From contig CAKUTY010000021.1 of NCBI GenBank assembly GCA_934692455.1, positions 1-14,185 on the forward strand: a DNA stretch of 14,185 nucleotides, given 5' to 3'. Of this stretch, positions 6,514 through 12,492 are shown piece by piece. The stretch is from an uncultured Erysipelotrichaceae bacterium. Lineage in GTDB: Bacteria > Bacillota_I > Bacilli_A > Erysipelotrichales > Erysipelotrichaceae. The stretch's first letter is position 1; each line of letters begins with the position of its first letter. Position numbers and translations under genes: made by a program. The notes beneath the pieces were generated by a model. That model was given only the letters and a program-made list of their open reading frames with translations, searched no databases and had not been told where the DNA came from.

Positions 6514-7406
6514 CGCTTGCTCCTTAATAGTCTTGAAACACTCAAATAAGAACCAATAAAACCTACTAAAATACCTAGTACCAACAAGCCGCCACATAAG
6601 TAATATAAGAAAGGTTGTGGACTAACTAAAGTAAATACACCAAGTAAATTACCACCTGAAGTATCAAATACATACAAATAGAAACCAACCATTGCCGCAA
6701 TTGGAATTATCGAACCAAGAACACCTATAATAATACCTTCTACCAAGAAAGGCCCTCTAATATAACTATTCTTAGCACCAACATTCTTCATAATCCAAAT
6801 TTCAGTATCACGAGCTCTAATAGTAATTGAAATAGTATTATAGATTAAATAAACAGCCAACACTGATAAAGAAACTACTAAGATACCGCCAAAGAATCTA
6901 ACCTTATCCAAACCATCAATCAACAAATAAGTATTACTACCACCATCATGTACTGAATCAATACCATTGATAGCCTCTACACTTGATTTAACAGCCTGTA
7001 ACTTATCTCCATCTTCAACACTAATTAAAAATGCATCATGGAAAGGATTTTGATCACGATAAAGTTCATTGAACTCCTTCATATCAGGATACATATTTAC
7101 ATAAAAAGTAAACTCATCATCCTTACTACGATACTCAACATTCTTAACACCATCAACACTCTCAATTTGACTCTTTAAAGTATCAACAGTAGCCTTAGAA
7201 TCAATATCATAGCTAATTAAAGCACTAAGAGAAATTGAACCCTCAATATCCTTAGTAATTACATTCAAATTATAAGTAAGTATCAAGAAGAAACCTACCA
7301 ACAACAGAGTAATTGTAACTGTGGCAATACTGCTGGCAGCCATACCAAAGTGTCTTCCAACACCCACAAAACCCTCTTTTACATGTCTAAAAAAACGACG
7401 GAACAT
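6510..7406 (-). CDS. ftsX: Cell-division ABC transporter permease-like protein FtsX
   Basis: 298 residues with the FtsX layout: cytoplasmic MFRRFFRHVKEGFVGV, first membrane helix (about 24-46), an extracellular domain (about 48-170) that docks the hydrolase partner in other species, then three helices (about 172-195, 218-243, 264-287). NTISITIRARDTEIWIMKNVGA between helices 2 and 3 and IRGPFLVEGIIIGVLGS are family hallmarks. FtsX does not transport; it passes FtsE ATPase cycles to peptidoglycan hydrolases. The start overlaps the ftsE stop by one base, with GGAGG about 10 bases ahead, and the stop overlaps the hydrolase start, so all three are coupled. Confidence 0.96.
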   Translation of the reverse strand: MFRRFFRHVKEGFVGVGRHFGMAASSIATVTITLLLVGFFLILTYNLNVITKDIEGSISLSALISYDIDSKATVDTLKSQIESVDGVKNVEYRSKDDEFTFYVNMYPDMKEFNELYRDQNPFHDAFLISVEDGDKLQAVKSSVEAINGIDSVHDGGSNTYLLIDGLDKVRFFGGILVVSLSVLAVYLIYNTISITIRARDTEIWIMKNVGAKNSYIRGPFLVEGIIIGVLGSIIPIAAMVGFYLYVFDTSGGNLLGVFTLVSPQPFLYYLCGGLLVLGILVGFIGSYLSVSRLLRSKR

Positions 7407-8203
7407 TATTTATCATCCTCCATCAACTTTAAACTCTCAATATCGCCCAAGCTAATAGTCTCTGTATCAGCCTTATCAATTGTAGTTCTCACATCACAAA
7501 TACCATCAGCCTTATCCCTGACAATATGACCGTCCTTAATCTCAATAGTACGCTTAGGATGCTTTCTAACAGTCTCAATATCATGAGTAACTATAATGAT
7601 AGTTGTCTTCTCCTCACGATTAATCTTCTCAAACAATTTAATAATCTCATTACTCTTCTTAGGATCTAGATTACCAGTAGGCTCATCCGCAATAAGAATC
7701 TTAGGCTTATTAGCTATAGCCCTGGCAATAGCTGTACGCTGTTGTTGACCACCTGAAACCTCACTAGGAAAAGAATTAGACTTATCAGATAAGCCAACAA
7801 GCTTTAATACTTCTCTAACTCTAGGTCTTAATTTATCCTTTGGAGTATCCACTACTTCCATCGCATAAGCAACATTTTCAAACACTGTCTTTTTTGGTAA
7901 TAAACGGAAATCTTGGAAAACAACACCAATATTACGACGATACAAAGGAACCTTACGTTTCTTTAGTTTCCCTACATCAACAATGCTATTCTTAGCCTTC
8001 TTATCTAAGCTAATGCCACTTACAGTGACTCTTCCACTAGTAGGAACCTCCTCACCATCTAGAATCTTAATCATTGTTGACTTACCAGAACCTGTTTCAC
8101 CAATAATATAAACAAATTCACCGTCGTTGATATCTAAAGAAATATCATACAACGCATGAGTACCATTCTTATAGGTCTTAGCAACTTTTTCAAACTTAAT
8201 CAT
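7406..8203 (-). CDS. ftsE: Cell-division ATP-binding protein FtsE
   Basis: ABC ATPase with Walker A GETGSGKST (35-43), Q-loop Q97 in GVVFQDFRLLP, signature SGGQQQR (150-156), Walker B ILIADEPTGNLD (169-180) and H-loop H207 (VTHD). GVVFQDFRLLP and the neighbouring ftsX fix it as FtsE. At 265 residues it is longer than the usual 220-230: there is an extra lysine-rich stretch before the Q-loop (about 67-82) and an acidic tail of about 35 residues after 230. It is the first gene of the wall operon and diverges from darA. The leader is very short and no ribosome-binding site at normal spacing is visible; only AGG one base before the ATG. Confidence 0.97.
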   Translation of the reverse strand: MIKFEKVAKTYKNGTHALYDISLDINDGEFVYIIGETGSGKSTMIKILDGEEVPTSGRVTVSGISLDKKAKNSIVDVGKLKKRKVPLYRRNIGVVFQDFRLLPKKTVFENVAYAMEVVDTPKDKLRPRVREVLKLVGLSDKSNSFPSEVSGGQQQRTAIARAIANKPKILIADEPTGNLDPKKSNEIIKLFEKINREEKTTIIIVTHDIETVRKHPKRTIEIKDGHIVRDKADGICDVRTTIDKADTETISLGDIESLKLMEDDK

Positions 8204-8267
8204 ACCTAAATATTATACAATATTATCATTTTTAATCTATAATTAAGGTAACAGGAGGTAAACCCTT
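8204..8267. promoter_or_regulatory. Divergent promoter region between ftsE and darA
   Basis: For darA, TATAAT (8238-8243) lies 24 bases before the start, with no good -35 box, and a strong ribosome-binding site AGGAGG (8253-8258) sits 9 bases before the ATG. For ftsE, a perfect minus-strand TATAAT (8217-8212) would start transcription only 1 to 3 bases before the ATG. An alternative, GATAAT (8227-8222) with TTACCT 18 bases upstream, would give about 12 bases of leader. The two promoters share only about 60 bases. Confidence 0.5.
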
Positions 8268-8591
8268 ATGAAACTTATTTTAGCTATCGTATCAAACGAT
8301 GACTCCGCTTCTGTAAGCGCCTCATTAAACAATAACTCATTTCAAGTTACCAAACTTGCAACAACAGGTGGTTTCCTATCATTAGGTAACACTACACTAA
8401 TTGTTGGATGTGAAGATGATCAAGTAGATCACGCAATCGAAATCATTGGAAAAGAATCAAAAAGAAGAACTGAAATTGCCCCATCTACTGCCTCATTCAT
8501 GTCTGGTGAATTCTCACCGATGCCAATTGAAGTAACTGTTGGTGGTGCTACAATCTTCGTACTTGACGTAGACAAGTTCATGAAACTATAA
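8268..8591 (+). CDS. darA: Cyclic-di-AMP receptor, P-II-like (DarA/YaaQ/PstA family)
   Basis: 107 residues, close to the 109 of the Bacillus protein. MKLILAIVSNDD at the start, the strongly conserved VTKLATTGGFLSLGNTTLIVG (residues 27-47), the variable loop EIAPSTASFMSGEFSPMPIEV and VGGATIFVLDVDKFMKL at the end match the PF06153 family. These trimeric P-II-like proteins bind cyclic-di-AMP between subunits and signal its level; the downstream partner is not known in general. The gene is monocistronic: it diverges from ftsE, has AGGAGG 9 bases ahead of the start, and its stop codon is within the following terminator stem. Confidence 0.92.
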   Translation: MKLILAIVSNDDSASVSASLNNNSFQVTKLATTGGFLSLGNTTLIVGCEDDQVDHAIEIIGKESKRRTEIAPSTASFMSGEFSPMPIEVTVGGATIFVLDVDKFMKL

Positions 8592-8613
8592 AAGACAACC
8601 TAAGTTGTCTTTT
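8590..8613. terminator. Bidirectional rho-independent terminator between darA and the pilus locus
   Basis: AAAAGACAAC (8590-8599), loop CTAA, GTTGTCTTTT (8604-8613): a perfect 10-bp stem with T-rich ends on both strands. It overlaps the darA stop and is 1 base from the stop of the sortase gene that converges from the right, so it can serve both operons. Confidence 0.85.
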
Positions 8614-8614
8614 A

Positions 8615-9187
8615 TTATTCGCATCTTATCGTATACCTACTTAAATTATCATAAGTACACATAAACAAAGTCAAAGGCCAACCATTAAGCATCCCCTCAA
8701 CATCATCGCCATCCAACACTTCAATAGCACTTACATGATATTCAAACACATTACCAACTACATCAGTAAACACTATCAAATCACCTTCTTTTAACTTATT
8801 TAACTTATTAAACTGCACTCTACTATTATGTCCTGCAATGACCATATTATTTGTATAAGCACTACCAGAATATCTACAAGGAGCTTTCTTTAACAATTCA
8901 TCTGACCAATCGCCAAGTATTGGAAGCCTTAAATCTAAACTAGGAACCTCCAAGATCCCAATACAAGAAAGCCCATCTACATCCACCTCAGGCATATCCA
9001 TATCAGGATTTAAAACATAATCTGGCACTTCTAACAAAGATTCATCTATAACTTGATTATCATAAGCCTCAATAAGTTTATTTTGACTATTAATACTAAT
9101 CCTATCATCAATCAAATTATTAACACTAATTATCAAAGCCAACACTAAACAAAATATTCCTGCAAAAGTAAACAACTTACTTTTCAT
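8615..9187 (-). CDS. Sortase, second of the pilus locus (class unassigned)
   Basis: 190 residues from the ATG at 9187. A TTG four codons upstream would lengthen it, but GGAAG sits properly ahead of the ATG, so I prefer the ATG; it overlaps the minor pilin gene by 11 bases. An N-terminal membrane helix (about 5-24) is followed by a sortase barrel with H120 (NMVIAGHN), C177 (LTLFMCTYD) and R184 (SRYTIRCE), the catalytic triad. There is no C-terminal membrane helix, unlike the class C enzyme next to it. The LTLFxCTY..SRxTIRC signature differs from both class A housekeeping and class C forms. It may anchor the pilus or process the LPLTG protein; this is inferred from position as last gene of the operon. 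Confidence 0.88.
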   Translation of the reverse strand: MKSKLFTFAGIFCLVLALIISVNNLIDDRISINSQNKLIEAYDNQVIDESLLEVPDYVLNPDMDMPEVDVDGLSCIGILEVPSLDLRLPILGDWSDELLKKAPCRYSGSAYTNNMVIAGHNSRVQFNKLNKLKEGDLIVFTDVVGNVFEYHVSAIEVLDGDDVEGMLNGWPLTLFMCTYDNLSRYTIRCE

Positions 9188-10037
9188 ATCTTCTTCCAAT
9201 CAACAAACAAACAAAACCCACAATCACAAGAAAAGGAACTGGCCACCATAATTGCCCTGTTAAAGGTAATTTATCAGGAACACTAACATTCTCTACTATT
9301 CCACCATCATTAGTAACAGCAATAGTATTACCGCTCCTACTAAGTCCAACAGTATAGCCACTTGGCACATTATCCTCTATAACATCATAAGTATATGAAC
9401 TATCTAAACCATTCCAAGTAAAAGAGAAATGATTTAATTTATTCAATTCCTGTTTATCATAAACAACGCCATCCCTTAATAAAGTTACTTCGATACTACT
9501 AGGACGACTATCCACATTATCATTTTTCCAAACCTTTAAAACATGTAAATTAATTGGTTCACTTCCTTTTAAAACTCTATCATACTTTAAATCAACAACA
9601 AGTTCACTTTCTAAATTAACCAAAGTTACCTGTGGACTATAAACATAAGTACCATCATCAATTGGTTTAACACTGATTAAATATAATCCTTTTTCTAAAC
9701 TATTAAAATAAACCTTATTATCAACGCCACTAGTTGCATACCCATCAGCACTTATATTATCTACTTTAATATAATTCACTAGCGCATTAGCACAAGCCTG
9801 TAAATCACCACTTAAAGAAACAGGATAAGTATCATAAGGACTTATTAAACCATTATCATCTGCTATTCTATAAATACTAACTTCCATGCCTTCTAATGGA
9901 CACTCAACAACCATAGAACAAACATCAGCATGTACTCTCACCCTTAAACCTATAAGCATTATTAAAGAAAGCAATAAAATCATTACCCTATTTCTTCTTA
10001 CGTAATATCGTTCTTTTCTTTCTTTCATAATCATCAT
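9177..10037 (-). CDS. LPxTG-anchored minor pilin / surface protein with Cna-B domain
   Basis: 286 residues. A long basic N-terminus and hydrophobic stretch (about 19-36, ending VHA) form the signal peptide. A first domain (about 38-150) is followed by a Cna-B-type domain (about 160-245): LHVLKVWKNDN, SRPSSIEVTLLRDG, YDVIEDNVPSGYTV, IAVTND. K168, E221 and N243 are placed as the Lys, catalytic Glu and Asn of an intramolecular isopeptide bond. The anchor is LPLTG (257-261), a membrane helix and RRYEK. The start is uncertain: ATGs at 10037, 10034 and 10028 are possible; AGAAG lies 7 bases before the first. It overlaps the class C sortase gene by 50 bases, so translation is coupled. Small size and place between two sortases suit a base or minor subunit. 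Confidence 0.85.
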   Translation of the reverse strand: MMIMKERKERYYVRRNRVMILLLSLIMLIGLRVRVHADVCSMVVECPLEGMEVSIYRIADDNGLISPYDTYPVSLSGDLQACANALVNYIKVDNISADGYATSGVDNKVYFNSLEKGLYLISVKPIDDGTYVYSPQVTLVNLESELVVDLKYDRVLKGSEPINLHVLKVWKNDNVDSRPSSIEVTLLRDGVVYDKQELNKLNHFSFTWNGLDSSYTYDVIEDNVPSGYTVGLSRSGNTIAVTNDGGIVENVSVPDKLPLTGQLWWPVPFLVIVGFVCLLIGRRYEK

Positions 10038-10857
10038 GTCTTTTCTTCTTATATAGTCTAATAATCAATACAGCTAGATAATACACCACCAACAACAATA
10101 AACTAACACAGACTATCACAAGATACTTATTCACCTTAACCGCATCAGATGTAACCCTTGTATTATCAATAACCTTATTCTCAATCCTATGTCCTCTTAC
10201 TAACAACCTATGAGTATTAATACCATAGGGAGTACAAGTAATAAGGGTACAATAATCTTCTCCCTCTTCAATAGCTAAAGCACTATAATCTTCAGGCTCT
10301 ACAATAAGAATCTGATCAACCTCATAAGTCAAAACCTCATCATAGACATGTAGCATAAATACATCTCCAAGCTCTAACTTATCTATATCGGTAAACAACT
10401 TAGCACTAGGAAGTCCTCTATGCCCTGACAAGACACAATGTGTACTCTCACCGCCAACAGGAAGCGAAGAACCTTCAATATGTCCTATGCCTACTTGTAA
10501 TACCGACTCATCTACACCATGATAGATAGCTAACTTTAAACGAAGCTCAGGTATAGTGATATAGCCCATCATCCCATTATCATCAATGCTTAATATACCA
10601 CGATACAATTCATCTTCTTGTTTACTAGGACTAAATCTTCTACCGTTGTCAATCAACATAGAATTGTAATCCTCAGCCCGACCTATCTCATTCAGCTTTT
10701 CACTATCATCCATCTTCTCAATTCTCTCAGTATAATCAACAACAGCCTGTGTTTGATGCTGAGCATTCCAATAATTGCTTACCGTTGGATACAACAGTAA
10801 GGACAAGCCTGTAATAAAAGTAATACATAAAATAATTGTACTTATATGCTTCCTCAC
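9988..10857 (-). CDS. Class C (pilin-polymerising) sortase
   Basis: 289 residues from a GTG at 10857, chosen because AAGGAGAGGAG lies 8 bases ahead; the frame extends upstream to 10920 but that part overlaps a hairpin and gives a low-quality N-terminus. Membrane helices at both ends (about 5-24 and 245-268) with a basic tail are typical of class C. Core motifs are GMMGYITIPEL, LPVGGESTHCVLSGHRGLP (catalytic H146), TLITCTPYGINTHRLLVRGHR (C208, R217). The N-terminal lid region YNSMLIDNGRRFSPSKQ has no DPF/DPW-type lid motif. It would form isopeptide bonds between the LPSTG threonine of one pilin and the pilin-motif lysine of the next. It lies 68 bases after the second pilin, behind a hairpin. 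Confidence 0.93.
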   Translation of the reverse strand: MRKHISTIILCITFITGLSLLLYPTVSNYWNAQHQTQAVVDYTERIEKMDDSEKLNEIGRAEDYNSMLIDNGRRFSPSKQEDELYRGILSIDDNGMMGYITIPELRLKLAIYHGVDESVLQVGIGHIEGSSLPVGGESTHCVLSGHRGLPSAKLFTDIDKLELGDVFMLHVYDEVLTYEVDQILIVEPEDYSALAIEEGEDYCTLITCTPYGINTHRLLVRGHRIENKVIDNTRVTSDAVKVNKYLVIVCVSLLLLVVYYLAVLIIRLYKKKRHDDYERKKRTILRKKK

Positions 10858-10888
10858 AATTACAGCTCCTCTCCTTAATGTTGTAGAA

Positions 10889-10913
10889 GGAGATGATGAC
10901 CCCCACCATCTCC
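10889..10913 (-). promoter_or_regulatory. Intercistronic hairpin between pilin and sortase genes
   Basis: In the mRNA GGAGAUGGUG pairs with CAUCAUCUCC (10 bp, one G-U) around the loop GGGGU; TTGT (10920-10917 side) and ACAA can extend it. No T-run follows, so it is not a standard terminator. Such a hairpin after a major pilin could stabilise upstream mRNA or lower expression of the sortase genes. It ends about 20 bases before the sortase ribosome-binding site. Confidence 0.6.
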
Positions 10914-10925
10914 ATAACAACTCAA

Positions 10926-12401
10926 TTATTTAACATTCTTCTTAGTAATTAATATTACACCTGAACCAATTAATAACACAGCACCCACAATATACATCAT
11001 TGTTGTACCTACACCACCTGTTGAAGGTAATACTGTACCAGTTTTGTTTTCGATTTTTATAAATTCATCAAACGAGACAACTGAACTAGGACCCATAGAA
11101 TCGCGTTCTTTGTACTCGATAGCACCACCACTATTAATCTCTATTTCTATATCTTTGTTTAATTTGTTATAGCCCTTAGGAGCTTCAATTTCAGTTAGAT
11201 AATACTTTCCAGCGGCTAGACCCTTAATTGTAATCTTGCCCAACGAAGGAGTTACAAATTCTCCAACCCCCCCCGTTTCGTTTTTATCAAGAGGACGATA
11301 TGTTAAATACTTTCCTGCAACAGTTATATCTTCGTCTTGAGATTTAATTAATTTAATAACATCACCATTTTTGTCAGTCAATTTGAATTTCACGCCTGCA
11401 AGAGGTGTTTCTGTACCTGCAACATCATAATATTTAAATATTTGAAATTGTAAAGTTTGTACATTGACTTCGCTCTCAGTTGTTGGAACATTCCCATCTC
11501 CGTAAGTAAGCCATGCTTTATTTTTATTATCGTGATAATAAAGATTGGCATCTTTATTTAGATACATAGTGTAATAAACGTGGATTGTATCCCCTTCTGT
11601 TAATCTTGAATAGTCCAAGAATTCAATATGGAAATTACATGGGTCAGTTCCCTCTAATCCAGTAGTAACCACTTTGTAGAATGTATTATTATTAGGTTGC
11701 GTTATATTTTTATAACTTACGCTTATAGAAGAAATATCAATAGTTAAACCTGGGTCTGCCTTATCATGTAAAACATAATTTTGTGCTCCTTTACCAACAG
11801 TGATTGTTATTCTTGTTGAGAAAGGTGCACCTATATTGTAAGTAGCCTCATCTGAATAAAAACCGCCTGAGGTACTTACATTTTTTATAACTGTAGGGGC
11901 GCTATTCTTTTCTTCAATAGTTGCATCGTCATTAGTGGTTGTTAAATTACATAATGCGCCAGCACTAGAATCAACCAAATAATAGCCCAACTCTAAAAAA
12001 TCAAAAGTTACAGTTGTACTAGTTGCAACTATAGTTTCAGTAGCAGGTAGATTCTTAGTTTTAGCATAATCTAGAGCCTTTTTAGCAAAACCTTGAACAG
12101 TTGAATCTGTTTTATCTGCAATCCACTTAACTATTCCATTTGTTTCATCAATAATTTGAATAGTTTGTTGTCTATCGGTATTTTTTATAAAATCAATCCA
12201 ATTAGTATCAGATAATTTATAAGCGTAATTATCGCCATTATAACTTTCTAATTCCATGATTTTATAAATATTATAGGTTTGATCTTTGATGGCATTATTA
12301 ATAGTAATAGAGCCAGTTCCAGTAGCAAACACCATATTAGTAGTCGCCAATACCATCATGATCGTAAACAGTATTGTAGTCAGCCTTTTAATTATCTTCA
12401 T
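10926..12401 (-). CDS. LPSTG pilin subunit 2 with an internal G8 tract
   Basis: 491 residues. Signal peptide 1-26 (KIIKRLTTILFTIMMVLATT, MVFA). An N-terminal domain ends at EEKNSAPTVIKNV, whose K173 is the likely pilin-motif lysine. An isopeptide-forming fimbrial domain follows (about 175-310, VGKGAQNYVLHDKADPGLT), then a Cna-B-like third domain (about 315-455) with E-box YLTEIEAPKGY (E404). The anchor is LPSTG (458-462), a membrane helix and KKNVK. The ribosome-binding site AAAGGAG lies about 10 bases before the ATG. It follows its paralogue by 91 bases. The stretch NETGGVGEF (374-382) is encoded through eight consecutive G; loss of one G gives 382 residues and gain of one gives 392, both without E-box and anchor. 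In the present sequence the gene is in frame (on). Confidence 0.93.
   Translation of the reverse strand: MKIIKRLTTILFTIMMVLATTNMVFATGTGSITINNAIKDQTYNIYKIMELESYNGDNYAYKLSDTNWIDFIKNTDRQQTIQIIDETNGIVKWIADKTDSTVQGFAKKALDYAKTKNLPATETIVATSTTVTFDFLELGYYLVDSSAGALCNLTTTNDDATIEEKNSAPTVIKNVSTSGGFYSDEATYNIGAPFSTRITITVGKGAQNYVLHDKADPGLTIDISSISVSYKNITQPNNNTFYKVVTTGLEGTDPCNFHIEFLDYSRLTEGDTIHVYYTMYLNKDANLYYHDNKNKAWLTYGDGNVPTTESEVNVQTLQFQIFKYYDVAGTETPLAGVKFKLTDKNGDVIKLIKSQDEDITVAGKYLTYRPLDKNETGGVGEFVTPSLGKITIKGLAAGKYYLTEIEAPKGYNKLNKDIEIEINSGGAIEYKERDSMGPSSVVSFDEFIKIENKTGTVLPSTGGVGTTMMYIVGAVLLIGSGVILITKKNVK
11267..11274. repeat. C8/G8 homopolymer tract in pilin 2 (candidate phase-variation site)
   Basis: Eight C on the plus strand, eight G on the coding strand, spanning codons ACG GGG GGG GTT. 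It is the longest G/C run in this AT-rich window. One base fewer leads to TTG GAG AAT TTG TAA; one more leads to a TAA 14 codons after GGG GGG GGT. Poly-G runs of this length in surface genes are classic slipped-strand mispairing sites. Confidence 0.8.
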
Positions 12402-12422
12402 AAATCTTGTCTCCTTTCTTTC

Positions 12423-12472
12423 TTATGAATATCTATCAGTTTTATGTAATATCTAACGCCTTTCTAAAAGAC
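12423..12472 (-). repeat. Near-identical direct repeats and small hairpin upstream of pilin 2
   Basis: On the minus strand TAGATATTACATAA (12455-12442) and TAGATATTCATAA (12435-12423) are direct repeats about 20 bases apart, just upstream of the pilin 2 ribosome-binding site. Before them GTCTTT-TAG-AAAGGC (12472-12458) can form a 6-bp hairpin with two G-U pairs. No T-run follows, so pilin 1 and pilin 2 are probably co-transcribed. Function unknown. Confidence 0.35.
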
Positions 12473-12492
12473 TTATTACTTTAATTAGATAA

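Noticed and set aside
6514..6597. Upstream extension of the M23 hydrolase to 6597
   Set aside because: It would overlap ftsX by 88 bases and place 28 residues before the signal peptide; the ATG at 6513 has a good ribosome-binding site.
10618..10800. Plus-strand frame antisense to the class C sortase
   Set aside because: No ribosome-binding site or family features; shadow of the sortase gene. Other short frames at 1616-1819, 4009-4194 and 6023-6238 were rejected for the same reason.
10858..10920. Upstream ATG start for the class C sortase
   Set aside because: The extra 21 residues are encoded in the intercistronic hairpin and no ribosome-binding site precedes that ATG, while the GTG at 10857 has one.
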